A stretch of DNA of 64,000 nucleotides. Origin: BOKV01 sp041397525 (GTDB taxonomy: Bacteria > Pseudomonadota > Alphaproteobacteria > Rhizobiales > Rhizobiaceae). Position numbers and translations under genes: made by a program. The stretch covers positions 124,001 through 188,000 of the forward strand of contig JAWKWL010000006.1 of NCBI GenBank assembly GCA_041397525.1. The letters run 5' to 3'. The notes beneath the pieces are model-generated. The model worked only from the letters and a program-made list of their open reading frames with translations, searched no databases and was not told where the DNA came from. How positions within the stretch are numbered: position 1 is the first letter of the stretch; each line of letters starts with the position of its first letter. Positions 1 through 9,507 of this stretch are shown piece by piece.

Positions 1-1
1 T

Positions 2-799
2 TCCCAGGCGCAAGCCGCAGTTGACAACGCCGTCGGGGATTTCGAACGCCAGGAAGCCCTGTTCAAGGAGAAAGTTACCACTAACGCGAAACTTGAACAG
101 GCTCGCGCCAATCTGGACGCGGCCAGGGCGCAGCTGGATCAATCGAAAAAGCAATTGGAGGGTGCAGAGGAGAACCTCAAGAAGGCGATTCTGACCGCAC
201 CTTTCGATGGAGTTGTCAACTCTGTCGAATATGAAGCCTTTGCGAATGTCGCTGCGGGGTCGCCAGTTGCAACGATATACAGCACAGATGAATTCGAGTC
301 GTCTTTCTCCGTCAGCTACGATGTAAACAACCGGATTGCCGTTGGAAAGAAAGTTCAAGTCCGCCTCGCAGACAATCCGTCCGTGGTAATTCCGGGAACG
401 ATCAGCGAATTGGGATCAAGGGCAGATACGGTCTCTTCATATCCGATTGTTGTAACCCTCGACAAAACGATACCGGAAATAAAAGCAGGAATGGCAGTCG
501 AAATCGCCATGGAACTGCCAATTCCGCTCGGTGAAGGGTTTACGCTTCCACTTACGGCGCTTCCCATGGAAGGGAGGCTCACGCAAACCGGGGATGCGAA
601 CAATGTCGCGGAGACATATGTCTATGTGTTTGATGCTGCAGACAGCACGGTCAAGCGCCGCCTGATCAAGATTGGTGGAGTGCGGGAAAACAAGATCATA
701 GCCGTGGATGGTCTGGAAGTCGGTGAGCGTGTAGCAACCGCCGGTGTTTCGTTTCTTCGAGACGGACAGAAGGTCAAGCTGATCGATAGCGAAGAATAG
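2..799 (+). CDS. RND efflux periplasmic adaptor subunit (membrane fusion protein), 5' end outside the window
   Basis: The C-terminal 265 residues of a periplasmic adaptor that links an RND pump to an outer-membrane channel. The frame is open from the first bases of the window, so the N-terminus, with its signal peptide or membrane anchor, is missing. The visible part begins in the alpha-helical hairpin (repeats of Ala/Gln/Glu/Lys, roughly residues 1-60). It then runs into the lipoyl-like half beginning ILTAPFDGVVNSV, a beta-barrel region, and the membrane-proximal domain ending GLEVGERVATAGVSFLRDGQKVKL. This order is typical of the HlyD/AcrA family. The stop lies 5-8 bases before the pump gene, so the two are surely co-transcribed. 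The substrate cannot be read from the sequence. Confidence 0.9.
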   Translation, partial: SQAQAAVDNAVGDFERQEALFKEKVTTNAKLEQARANLDAARAQLDQSKKQLEGAEENLKKAILTAPFDGVVNSVEYEAFANVAAGSPVATIYSTDEFESSFSVSYDVNNRIAVGKKVQVRLADNPSVVIPGTISELGSRADTVSSYPIVVTLDKTIPEIKAGMAVEIAMELPIPLGEGFTLPLTALPMEGRLTQTGDANNVAETYVYVFDAADSTVKRRLIKIGGVRENKIIAVDGLEVGERVATAGVSFLRDGQKVKLIDSEE

Positions 800-807
800 G
801 CCGTGTG

Positions 808-3800
808 ATGGATATTCTCACCCGCTTCGGAATTCGCCATTCCCGCTTTACCATTCTGGTCATGATCTGCCTCTTACTGCAAGGCTTGGTTGTCTATTCG
901 GGCCTGTCCAAACGCGAAGACCCCTCGATAACGATTCGTACCGTTGTTGTGTCTGCGCAGTTTCCCGGGATGTCTCCCGAGCGGATGGAAGCGCTCATCG
1001 TCACGCCAATTGAACGCAAGGCGCGCGAGATTGCCGAGATTGACGACATCAATACCTTGATTGCAACCGGCAGCACAGTGATCAAGCTCGATGTATCGAA
1101 CGCGATAGACAAGGACAAGGTTGAAGCGGTTTTTCAGGAACTTCGGAACAAGATGAATGACCTGAAAACCCAACTGCCATCGGGGACACTGGGTCCGTTC
1201 ATCAACAGCGACTATGGAAATGTTGCCATTGCATCAATCGCCGTCACAGGTGAGGGCTTCAGCTATGCAGAAATAAAAGATGCCGCGGATGCGCTGCGCC
1301 AGGAACTTTATACGCTGGACGGCATTGGCAGGGTCACTTTTTATGGGGAACAGGAAGAGCGCATCTGGCTGGAAATCGATTCACGGAAGCTTGCTGCCGT
1401 CGGGGTGCAAATTCGGCAAGTGCTGGCGGATCTTCAAGCGCAGAACATCATCCTGCCCGCCGGGGATATGGACGCAGACGGTACCGCCCTGATCCTTGAA
1501 GCAAATGGTGATCTGGCTAGCGTTGACGCCATCGGGAACGTCCTGACAAAAGTCAAAGGCCTCAACGGATTTGTCAGACTGAAGGATCTGGTCAACGTTC
1601 GACGCGGTTTTCGCGATCCCAAGGGAAAGCCGGTTTTTTACCGCGGTCAACCCGCCATCATCGTTGGCGTGGAAATGAGCGCCGGGGAAGATATTCAGAA
1701 AATCGGGCGAAACCTCAAGACACTGGTTCAACAGCACGAAAACACCCAACCAATTGGCATTTCCTACAATTTTTCCACCTATCAGGAATCCAAGGTTACG
1801 ACGGCAATCAATGATGCCCTGATCAACGTCGCCGAAACCTTCGGCGTCGTGTTGCTGGTCATGCTGGCATTCCTGGGTATCCGGGCAGCGTTGATAATAG
1901 CCTGCATCGTTCCGTTCACGGTAATGTTCGCGCTGATCGGCATGGGCTATCTAGCTATCGAATTGCAGCAGGTATCAATCGCCGCCGTGATCATTTCCCT
2001 TGGTCTGCTGGTCGATAACGGATTGGTGGTCGTTGAGGACATCCAGGGTAGAATAGCTGCAGGAGCGTCGCCAAGAGAGGCTGCAGAAGGTACAGGCAAA
2101 CAATTCACCATCCCCCTGGCAGTTGCTTCCGTGACTACGGTTTCGGCCTTTCTCCCGCTGCTTCTGATGGAAGGCACCGAAGGCGAATACGGGTTTTCAC
2201 TCGGTGCAGTCGTGGCGGTAACCCTGCTGGGATCATGGATTACCGCCCTTTATATTCTTCCTGCCCTGGCGGTCTGGTTTGCCGGGCGCCAGGTGGAGGG
2301 CGGTGCCGATACCGGGCAGCCCGACCTGCTGGTCCGTGTCTACGGAGAATTGTTACGCAGGGCACTGGGCTGGTCAGTTGTCGTGTTGCTGGTTTGCTTT
2401 GGAATGGTAGTGCTCTCGGGGACCTTGTTTGCGGGCATAAAGAAAGAGATGTTCCCGTTGAGTGCGCGAAACCAGTTCCTGATTTACATGGACATGCCCA
2501 TGGGAACTGCAATTTCAAGCACCGAGAAGGAGGCGCTTTCGGTCGAGGCATGGCTGCTGGACAAGGATGAAAACCCGGAAATTACCGATACGACGGTCTA
2601 TGTGGGGGATGGAGGTCCCCGCTTCTATCTCGCATTGAGCCCGGCGGATGCCAATCCGTCCAGTGCGTTCCTGCTGGTCAACACGGAGACATATGAGGGG
2701 GCAGTCGTCGCCGCGCGGAGAGCGCAGCGCCATCTGCTCGAAAGCCATCCGGCGGCACGTTTCAAAATTAAACGATTGGCCATGGGTGGCTCTGAGTCGG
2801 GTATTGTTGAAGTCAAGATTTCGGGCCCTGACGGTGACCGGTTGCTGGATCTCGCCAGGGAGGTCGAAGCGGCATTTGCGGGCGCGGAAGGTATCGTCCA
2901 GAATGAAAACGACTGGGGCAACAAATCACTGAAGATTGTCGTCAATATAGCGCAGGACAAGGCGCGGGAATTCGGCGTGACGTCCAAAGACATATCGGAA
3001 GTGATGAACGCTTTCTTCTCGGGTACGTCCATCTCGGACTACCGGGAGGGAACGGATTCCATACCTATCGTGATACGTGCAGAAAAAGGTTTCAGAAACA
3101 GTATCGAAGACCTTGCAAACATGACCATTCCGGTCGGCGGCCAGACAGTATCGCTTGATCGGATCGCGTCATTTTCGCCGAAGCTCGAATTTTCCCAGAT
3201 GCGCCGGGAAAATCAGCAACGTCTCATCAAAATCTCGGGCAAGAGCGAGACGCTGAGTGCGTCAGAATTGCTCCAATTCATCCAGCCGAAACTCGATGCT
3301 TTGGGTCTGGATTCTGAATATTCGCTGATAATTGACGGGGAAACCGCCCAAAGTGCGGAAGTGAATTCGAAACTTACAGCAGGTGTCCCCGCGGCGTTGA
3401 TCGTTATGCTGCTGGCTCTGACATTTCAGTTCAACTCATTTCGTCGCGTTGGCCTGACTTTTCTCACCATTCCGCTGGTTCTGATCGGTGCTCCCATGGC
3501 GCTGTTGCTAACAGCACAACCCCTGTCCTTCTTCGCAATTCTGGGGATGATCTCGTTGTCCGGCATCATCATCAACAATGCAATCGTGCTCATTGATCAG
3601 ATAGATGTCGAACGCGAGACGCGGGAATTGCGCGAGGCGGTCGTGAGCGCTGCGCAAAAACGGCTGACCCCGATCGTGTTGACGTCACTCACGACCGTGT
3701 TCGGATTGGTGCCGATGGCTGTTGCAGGAGGAGCGCTTTTCGAGCCCATGGCGACGTTGATGATCGGCGGTCTTGCCGTCGCGTCGATCCTGACATTGTT

Positions 3801-3888
3801 TTTTGTACCCTGCGGATATTACCTGTTGTTCAGGGAATGGCATCAGAAACCGGGCATTCCGCTGGCTGCAAGTGCAGACCAATATTGA
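808..3888 (+). CDS. RND family efflux pump, inner-membrane permease (AcrB/HAE1-like)
   Basis: A proton-driven multidrug-type transporter of 1026 residues, the usual RND length. It has a first membrane helix near residues 12-32, a large periplasmic loop, a helix bundle around residues 340-500, a second periplasmic loop and a final bundle from about 865. The TM4 proton-relay region reads GLLVDNGLVVVED: the first of the two Asp found in AcrB is kept and the second is Asn, a variant also seen in other HAE1-type pumps. A GTG at 805 directly precedes the ATG at 808; I prefer ATG. It follows the adaptor gene in an operon. No outer-membrane channel gene or regulator is visible in the window, although either could lie upstream. 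Confidence 0.93.
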   Translation: MDILTRFGIRHSRFTILVMICLLLQGLVVYSGLSKREDPSITIRTVVVSAQFPGMSPERMEALIVTPIERKAREIAEIDDINTLIATGSTVIKLDVSNAIDKDKVEAVFQELRNKMNDLKTQLPSGTLGPFINSDYGNVAIASIAVTGEGFSYAEIKDAADALRQELYTLDGIGRVTFYGEQEERIWLEIDSRKLAAVGVQIRQVLADLQAQNIILPAGDMDADGTALILEANGDLASVDAIGNVLTKVKGLNGFVRLKDLVNVRRGFRDPKGKPVFYRGQPAIIVGVEMSAGEDIQKIGRNLKTLVQQHENTQPIGISYNFSTYQESKVTTAINDALINVAETFGVVLLVMLAFLGIRAALIIACIVPFTVMFALIGMGYLAIELQQVSIAAVIISLGLLVDNGLVVVEDIQGRIAAGASPREAAEGTGKQFTIPLAVASVTTVSAFLPLLLMEGTEGEYGFSLGAVVAVTLLGSWITALYILPALAVWFAGRQVEGGADTGQPDLLVRVYGELLRRALGWSVVVLLVCFGMVVLSGTLFAGIKKEMFPLSARNQFLIYMDMPMGTAISSTEKEALSVEAWLLDKDENPEITDTTVYVGDGGPRFYLALSPADANPSSAFLLVNTETYEGAVVAARRAQRHLLESHPAARFKIKRLAMGGSESGIVEVKISGPDGDRLLDLAREVEAAFAGAEGIVQNENDWGNKSLKIVVNIAQDKAREFGVTSKDISEVMNAFFSGTSISDYREGTDSIPIVIRAEKGFRNSIEDLANMTIPVGGQTVSLDRIASFSPKLEFSQMRRENQQRLIKISGKSETLSASELLQFIQPKLDALGLDSEYSLIIDGETAQSAEVNSKLTAGVPAALIVMLLALTFQFNSFRRVGLTFLTIPLVLIGAPMALLLTAQPLSFFAILGMISLSGIIINNAIVLIDQIDVERETRELREAVVSAAQKRLTPIVLTSLTTVFGLVPMAVAGGALFEPMATLMIGGLAVASILTLFFVPCGYYLLFREWHQKPGIPLAASADQY

Positions 3889-4181
3889 TGACACCACCGG
3901 CGGGGGATATTGGCTTTTGGTCCTCCCTGCAATTTTAGCCGAGGATCAGGGAACCTCTGGCTTAGGGATGGTTCGACACGATACCAACCGGCAGGGATGG
4001 CGGTGCCGGACGGGCGGACTTACGGACAAGCCGTGGAACGCCGGCGCCAGGCCAACAACCGCTGCAGGCCAGGAACACCTCTGTTGGCATCACTGCCAGC
4101 TGCTTGCTTTGCCGCCAGGCTGACGCAACGTCTGCCACCTTCCCCCTTGCGTTTCCGGCGTGGTTCTGCCAAATCGCGCGC

Positions 4182-5987
4182 ATGACCGACACCCCGCTCA
4201 AGAACATCCGCAATTTTTCCATCGTGGCGCATATCGACCACGGAAAATCGACGCTTGCCGACCGGCTGATCCAGATGACCGGCACGGTGGAAGCGCGCGA
4301 CATGAGCGACCAGATTCTCGATTCGATGGATATCGAGCGCGAGCGCGGCATTACCATCAAGGCCAACACGGTACGGCTCGAATATGACGCCAAGGACGGC
4401 CGGCATTATGTGCTGAACCTGATCGACACGCCCGGGCATGTGGATTTTGCCTATGAGGTCTCGCGCTCGCTTTCGGCCTGCGAGGGGTCGCTGCTGGTCG
4501 TGGATGCGAGCCAGGGCGTGGAGGCGCAGACGCTCGCCAATGTCTACCAGGCGATCGACAACGACCACGAGATCGTGACCGTTCTCAACAAGATCGACCT
4601 GCCGGCAGCCGAGCCGGAACGGATCAAGGAACAGATCGAGGAAGTGATCGGCATTGATGCGAGCCATGCGATCCCGATCTCGGCCAAGACCGGCATGGGC
4701 ATTCCCGATGTGCTGGAGGCGATTGTCACGCAATTGCCGGCGCCAAAGGAAGGCGATGCGACGAAGCCGCTGAAGGCGCTCCTCGTCGACAGCTGGTATG
4801 ACGCCTATCTTGACGTCATCGTCATGGTACGCGTGATCGATGGCGAGTTGAAAGGGCCAGACCATCCGCATGATGGGGACGGACGCGAAATATCTTGTCG
4901 ATCGCACCGGCGTGACGCCAGAGATGGTGCCGGTTGACAGGCTTTCGCCGGGCGAGATCGGCTTCATCACCGGCTCGATCAAGGAAGTTGCGGATACCCG
5001 CGTCGGCGTTCGGTCACCGAGGACAAGCGCCCGACCGAAAAGGCATCTGCCGGGCTTCAAGCCGGCGCAGCCGGTGGTGTTTGCCCGGATTGTTCCCGGT
5101 GGATGCCGCCGACTTCGAGGATCTGCGCTCGGCGATGAGCAAGTTGCGCCTCAACGATGCTTCGTTCTCGTTCGAGATGGAAACGTCGGCTGCACTCGGC
5201 TTCGGCTTCCGCTGCGGCTTTCTCGGCTTTGCATCTCGGGGGTCATCCAGGAGCGGCTGGAGCGCGAGTTCGACCTTGACCTCGCGCGACCGCACCTTCC
5301 GTCGTCCTGACCTGAAGATGCGCAACGGCGGTGAGACGCAGTTGCACAATCCGGCGGACATGCCGGACCCGAGCCAGATCGAGGAGATCCGCGAACCGTG
5401 GATCCGAGGCGACGATCCTGACGCCGGACGAATATCTAGGTTCGATCTATGAAACTGTGCCAGGAGCGGCGCGGCCTGGAAACCGAGCCTTTCCTATGTC
5501 GGCAAGCGGGCGATGCTGGTCTATGAACTGCCGCTCAACGAGGTGGTGTTCGATTTCTACGACCGGCTGAAGTCGATCTCCAAGGGCTATGCCAGCTTCG
5601 ACTACCAGCTGATCGGCACGCGCGAGGCGATCTCGTCAAGATGTCGATCCTCGTCAATGAGAGCCGGTCGACGCGCTGTCGATGCTGGTGCACCGCTCGG
5701 CGGCGGAAAAGCGCGGCCGCGTGATGTGCGAGAAGCTGAAGGACCTGATCCCGCGCCACCTGTTCAAGATACCGGTGCAGGCGGCAATCGGCGGCAAGGT
5801 GATCGCGCGCGAGACGATTGCCGCAATGCGCAAGGACGTGACGGCGAAATGCTATGGCGGCGACGCGACGCGCAAGCGCAAGCTTCTGGACAAGCAGAAG
5901 GCCGGCAAGAAGAAGATGCGCCAGTTCGGCAAGGTCGAAATCCCGCAGGAAGCCTTCATCCAGGCGCTCAAGATGGGCGATGAGTGA
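4182..5987 (+). pseudogene. lepA: lepA, elongation factor 4 (back-translocating GTPase), reading frame broken many times
   Basis: EF4/LepA is a ribosome-associated GTPase. The protein begins MTDTPLKNIRNFSIVAHIDHGKS and shows the G1 motif AHIDHGKST, DTPGHVDF (G3) and LNKIDLP (G4), uninterrupted to about 4850. The C-terminal end is intact again from about 5660 to the stop (ATRKRKLLDKQKAGKKKMRQFGK). Between them the conserved sequence can be followed only by changing frame at about 4853, 5009, 5046, 5090, 5235, 5283-5312, 5407, 5448, 5488, 5630 and 5660. Nearly all are 1-2 base gains or losses, while the amino acids on either side stay conserved. That pattern suggests local sequence error more than decay. 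I mark it as a pseudogene only because the frame as given is broken. It stands alone and converges on the restriction-modification gene. Confidence 0.9.
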
Positions 5988-5993
5988 GGGGGT

Positions 5994-6906
5994 TCAGGCC
6001 GCCCGCCTGAGCCTGACGGTGCCGGAGCCTTCGCCACTTGCCAGTTCGCCCATGCGGGCCATGGCGCGCAGGGTCGCGATGATCGGCAGGCGCGCCCTCT
6101 TGCCCTGCGCGAAATGGGCGGCAATCTCTTCAACGGAAAGCGCGCGACCGGCATTGGCGAGAACATGGGTAACGGCAATGGTCTGCGCCAGGGCGTCGGC
6201 GGGATATTTCGGCTTCTTCGCCTTGATGTCGGGCACGGCGGCCTCGCCGAGATCGGCCTCGATCTGCTCGCCCAGTTTCGCTTTCTCGGCAGCCGAGCCG
6301 AAACGCGGTATCTGGTAGTCGGGCCGCAACCAGCGCACATGCCCGCGCTTTTCCTCCTCCGCACGCTCCTTGTTGAGCGCAACCAGCCTGGCAAGCACTT
6401 CCTGTTCGCTAAGATCAGGCGCCCAGCCATAGGCGCGGGCCACTGCCGCGTCCAGCCTGTCATGCAGGTGTTTCAGGGTTGTCACCAGCGCCTTGTCATG
6501 GATTTCCCGATCCGTGTCATCCAGCGCAACATCTGCCCGCAATTTTTCGAGCACATTGTACATTTGCGTCAGCGTCACGCCATGTTCGGCCTGCGCCCGC
6601 TTGCGATGGGCATCAATTTCCTCCGCAAGTGCCGCGATTTCGGCACGGGTCGCTTCGTCGGGATCAGGAAAGGGGAAGGGGTCGAAGCAGCGGGATTTGA
6701 AATATCTAACTTTCCCTACGTAAACGCCCATAGATCCGGCATTCGCTTGAGTCCAAATTCTAGAATGTGAATTAGAACTCAACACCCCCAAATGAAAAGC
6801 ATCTTCGCTGCCAATTACCACGACACCATCATCTGCAATAGTTTCAGATGGTATAAGTGAAAAAATTCTGTGCTTGGCTGTGTCTACAGTTCCGATAAAT
6901 CGAATA
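5994..6906 (-). pseudogene. 3' fragment of MmeI-like restriction-modification gene (C-terminal part of the target-recognition region and tail)
   Basis: The minus-strand frame is open from the element junction at 6906 down to TGA at 5996-5994. It encodes about 304 residues continuing the protein begun at 12047. It starts IIRFIGTVDTAKHRIFSLIP, passes EDAFHLGVLSSNSHSRIW and SRCFDPFPFPDPDEATR (motifs common near the end of MmeI-like/YeeA-like methylases), and ends with a helical region and a winged-helix-like segment (ADALAQTIAVTHVL...). It has no start codon of its own at the junction. The first ATG-like option (about 6821) would give a peptide without the catalytic domains. It is therefore a stranded fragment, separated from its N-terminal half by the IS1595 element. 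Confidence 0.85.
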
Positions 6907-6914
6907 ATATTTTT
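6907..6914. repeat. Target-site duplication, left copy (8 bp)
   Basis: The sequence atattttt immediately outside the left inverted repeat is repeated exactly at 9532-9539, immediately outside the right one. Eight base pairs is the duplication length usual for IS1595-family insertions. Confidence 0.9.
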
Positions 6915-6938
6915 GGGAATTATCCCCTTGACGTAGGT
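6915..6938. repeat. Left terminal inverted repeat of the IS1595-family element
   Basis: 24 bp, matching the reverse complement of 9508-9531 at 23 of 24 positions (C versus G at position 18). Its inner part contains the TTGACG that appears to serve as the -35 box of the transposase promoter. Confidence 0.9.
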
Positions 6939-6956
6939 ATGTTTTGAGCCTATATC
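6928..6956 (+). promoter_or_regulatory. Putative transposase promoter overlapping the left inverted repeat, predicted leaderless
   Basis: TTGACG at 6928-6933 and TATATC at 6951-6956 are separated by 17 bp, the ideal sigma-70 spacing. The transposase ATG at 6963 is the seventh base after the -10 box, exactly where transcription would begin. No Shine-Dalgarno sequence fits between them. I infer a leaderless message. Confidence 0.6.
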
Positions 6957-6962
6957 TTGCCT

Positions 6963-7850
6963 ATGAGCAAGAGCAAAGCACCAGATTTTTCAGTCCGCGA
7001 CTTCTTCAAGCGCTTTCCAGATGATCAAGCCTGTCTCGATCACATCATGGAAGTGCGCTTTGGTATGCGTCATGAATGCCGCAAGTGCGGCAAGGAAAGC
7101 ACCTTCCACAAGATGGAAAGCCGCCGCTCCTACTCTTGCGCGGCTTGTGGCGATCACGTCCATCCGACTGCTGGCACGGTCTTTGAGGACACCCGCACAC
7201 CGCTGCAACTGTGGTTCTATGCGATCTATCTGTTTGTCACGACACGCCATGGCGTATCCGGCAAGGAACTGCAACGCCAGCTTGGCGTCACGTATAAGAC
7301 GGCTTGGCGCATGGGCATGAAAATCCGCGAACTGATCGGGCAGGATGCTGATTTTGGTATGCTGCAAGGCCATGTCGAAATGGATGAAACCTACGTTGGC
7401 GGTCGCCGTCCAGGCAAGCGCGGTCGCGGTGCCGAAGGCAAGACAATCGTCATGGGCATGAAGGAAAAGGGCGGTCGCGTTCGCACCGAAGTCATTCCGA
7501 ACGTCAAGAAAGATACGCTCCGCAATGTGGTGCTGGCGAATGTTGAACCCGGTTCCGTGGTCTCGACTGACGAACTGGTCTCATACGGCTTACTAAGCGG
7601 TGACGGCTATAAGCATGGTCGCGTTACACATAGCGAAAAGAACTGGAAGCAATACGACTATCGCACCCGCGAATGGCACGACACCAATTCAATCGAAAGT
7701 TTCTGGAAGCTGTTCAAGGCGTCGGTTCGGTCAACCCATATCCATGTGTCCAGCAAATACATGGACCGGTATCTTACCGAGTTCGCTTTCCGGTCAAACC
7801 ACCGCGAGAAGCAGAACGCGATGTTTGATCTGCTGATTGCCCGGATTTGA
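6963..7850 (+). CDS. IS1595-family transposase
   Basis: A DDE-type transposase of 295 residues. The N-terminal zinc ribbon has CxxC pairs near residues 39-42 and 60-63 (HECRKCGKES and SCAACGD). The catalytic domain shows MDETYVGG (Asp about 141), STDELVSY (Asp about 203) and DTNSIESFWKLFK (Asn/Glu about 242-245), as in the IS1595/ISXO2-like domain. A TTG at 6957 could extend it by two residues, but ATG at 6963 fits the promoter better. It is full length with no internal stop, so the element may still be active. It lies between the left inverted repeat and the cargo, transcribed in the same direction. Confidence 0.95.
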   Translation: MSKSKAPDFSVRDFFKRFPDDQACLDHIMEVRFGMRHECRKCGKESTFHKMESRRSYSCAACGDHVHPTAGTVFEDTRTPLQLWFYAIYLFVTTRHGVSGKELQRQLGVTYKTAWRMGMKIRELIGQDADFGMLQGHVEMDETYVGGRRPGKRGRGAEGKTIVMGMKEKGGRVRTEVIPNVKKDTLRNVVLANVEPGSVVSTDELVSYGLLSGDGYKHGRVTHSEKNWKQYDYRTREWHDTNSIESFWKLFKASVRSTHIHVSSKYMDRYLTEFAFRSNHREKQNAMFDLLIARI

Positions 7851-8051
7851 TCACTTTGGAAGCGGCAAGATTGAAGTCGGCCTGAGAAATTGGGCCGATA
7901 TCAGATGCTTCGGCCTGTAGAATGAAATCCTCTAACCTTTTGTTTTTTATTGCAAAAGATAGGGTTAACGATTCTTCAGTCATTGCTGCCTCATAATTGC
8001 TTTACCGAGCAAATATCCGATGTTAGAATCCGACAGGAGGAATATGTTCCC

Positions 8052-8894
8052 ATGATCACTGGCGGCAAAACACATCAAATCCTTCTGACCATACACGGGA
8101 ACAAGAAGGCTTCCGATCCGGAAAGGTTTATACCAGCATCCGTCTTCAAATCCAAGTTTGGCGAACTGCTTAGTGCTCTGAAGGAGGCTGACAAAACAGT
8201 TAACGATAAAGGGTCGCACGATTATGTTGTTTCGCATCTCAAAATCGGAAGCGCGGAATTTGGCATACAGGAACGTCCACGCGATTCAGTGAAAGACGCT
8301 CCCGTATCGTCAGTTACCGCCCTATTTCAATGTGCTGAAGCCATCTATCGGAGCAATTTTTCAGCGGCAAGGCGTTACAATGGCGTGTCCGAACGTCTCT
8401 GGAAGCTTGTATCCGGCGTTGAAGAAACGTTTGCATATATGGATTTTACTGATCCAGATCATGGTTCAATTCAGCTTGATGGTGTGTTTAAGTCACAAGT
8501 CCGACAACTAATAACCGAAAAAGCTGAATTAGCGGATTCAGCTAAGTACTTTCGAGGTCAAGCTTTTGACTCTTTTGATTGTCAATTTCTGGAACTTGAT
8601 TTTCGTGGCCGAAATTCGCGGGGCATTCTAGTACTTACAGGGTCCAAAGTTGAAATTCCCTGTGTTTTTGGGCCTCTATATACAGAAAGTGATATGAAAA
8701 ATTACCTAAATCAAAGAGTTTGGGTGGTTGGCAATGCCATTTATGATGGTTCCAAACCTCTCCCTGCTCGCATAGAGGTTGCAAGTATGCGAAACATTAA
8801 CCAAACTGGCCGACCATCGGATTGGAAGGGCGCGCTAAAACCTTTCGAGCCATCCGATTGGGAATCCGGTGATGATATTCAGCAAAAGCAGTAA
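8052..8894 (+). CDS. Unknown 280-residue protein carried by the IS1595 element (partner of the PIN gene)
   Basis: I do not recognise the family. ATG at 8052 is chosen because a strong AGGAGG lies at 8035-8040; the frame is open further upstream but lacks a better start. There is no signal peptide or membrane helix. The N-terminal half is mixed helix and strand. The C-terminal third (RNSRGILVLTGSKVEIPCVF ... KNYLNQRVWVVGNAIYDG ... LPARIEV) looks beta-rich, like a small barrel. It overlaps the PIN gene by 23-26 bases, suggesting translational coupling. By position it could be an antitoxin or accessory factor of the PIN protein, but it is long for an antitoxin; this is inference only. The DNA is noticeably AT-rich (about 8500-8760). 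Confidence 0.75.
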   Translation: MITGGKTHQILLTIHGNKKASDPERFIPASVFKSKFGELLSALKEADKTVNDKGSHDYVVSHLKIGSAEFGIQERPRDSVKDAPVSSVTALFQCAEAIYRSNFSAARRYNGVSERLWKLVSGVEETFAYMDFTDPDHGSIQLDGVFKSQVRQLITEKAELADSAKYFRGQAFDSFDCQFLELDFRGRNSRGILVLTGSKVEIPCVFGPLYTESDMKNYLNQRVWVVGNAIYDGSKPLPARIEVASMRNINQTGRPSDWKGALKPFEPSDWESGDDIQQKQ

Positions 8895-9459
8895 TCATTT
8901 TTGGGACAGCTGCGTTCTTATCCGGTATCTCACGCAAAATCCGCCTGAGCTTTTGGGTGATATGGCAAAAATTCTTGACGAGGCGAAAGTTGGAAAGCGT
9001 AAAATTTGGATTAGCACCATTTTATTCGCAGAGTTCCGGCCTAATTTGCTCAGTACAAATACCAGAATTAATTCTATCAGCGACTTGGTAACAGAAATGG
9101 AAGGTGTTTTGATCCCAGTGGCACCAAACATGGATATTACACTTCGTGCCGGAAGGATGCGTCGGCACAGCTTTTACAAGCCCGATGGTGAGCGTCAACA
9201 CAACGAAAAGAAACGTGTCCTAAGTGTGCCAGACGCAATTCAACTAGCGACATGCCTTTTTGTGAAAGAGGCGCTTGGAATCAACGATATTGAGTTTCAT
9301 ACCTTTGATGATGGCAGAGGCTCAAATTATGAGGAAAAGGCCGTATCACTCCTACGGTTAGCAGATTATGCAAAGCACATTGACGCCTGCGCTGACATTG
9401 AGGCTGTTCGCAACCTCATTCGAATTAGGCCACAGCTCGACAATTCATCCTTTATTTAA
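8872..9459 (+). CDS. PIN-domain protein (putative RNase) carried by the IS1595 element
   Basis: 195 residues with the spaced acidic residues of a PIN nuclease: WDSCVLIRYL (Asp12), ISTILFAEFRP (Glu54), SVPDAIQLATCLF (Asp121) and FHTFDDGRG (Asp146/147). PIN proteins are metal-dependent ribonucleases, many of them VapC-type toxins. This one is longer than a typical VapC (about 130 residues), with a helical C-terminal extension. The start may be GTG 8869 or ATG 8872; both overlap the end of the upstream gene. It ends 48 bases before the right inverted repeat, so the pair is enclosed by the element. Whether it is a toxin, a defence effector or a housekeeping RNase cannot be decided from sequence. 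Confidence 0.75.
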   Translation: MIFSKSSNHFWDSCVLIRYLTQNPPELLGDMAKILDEAKVGKRKIWISTILFAEFRPNLLSTNTRINSISDLVTEMEGVLIPVAPNMDITLRAGRMRRHSFYKPDGERQHNEKKRVLSVPDAIQLATCLFVKEALGINDIEFHTFDDGRGSNYEEKAVSLLRLADYAKHIDACADIEAVRNLIRIRPQLDNSSFI

Positions 9460-9507
9460 ATGCAATGGTAAGAGAATAATTTTCAAAATATGCGTGGATC
9501 GTATAAA

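Noticed and set aside
4104..4181. Upstream extension of lepA to 4104
   Set aside because: The residues before MTDTPLKNIRN are not like LepA, and the family starts at the ATG at 4182.
4850..5990. lepA as a truly decayed pseudogene
   Set aside because: Amino-acid conservation persists through all the frame changes, and rpsA and the EAL gene show similar single-base breaks; sequence error fits better.
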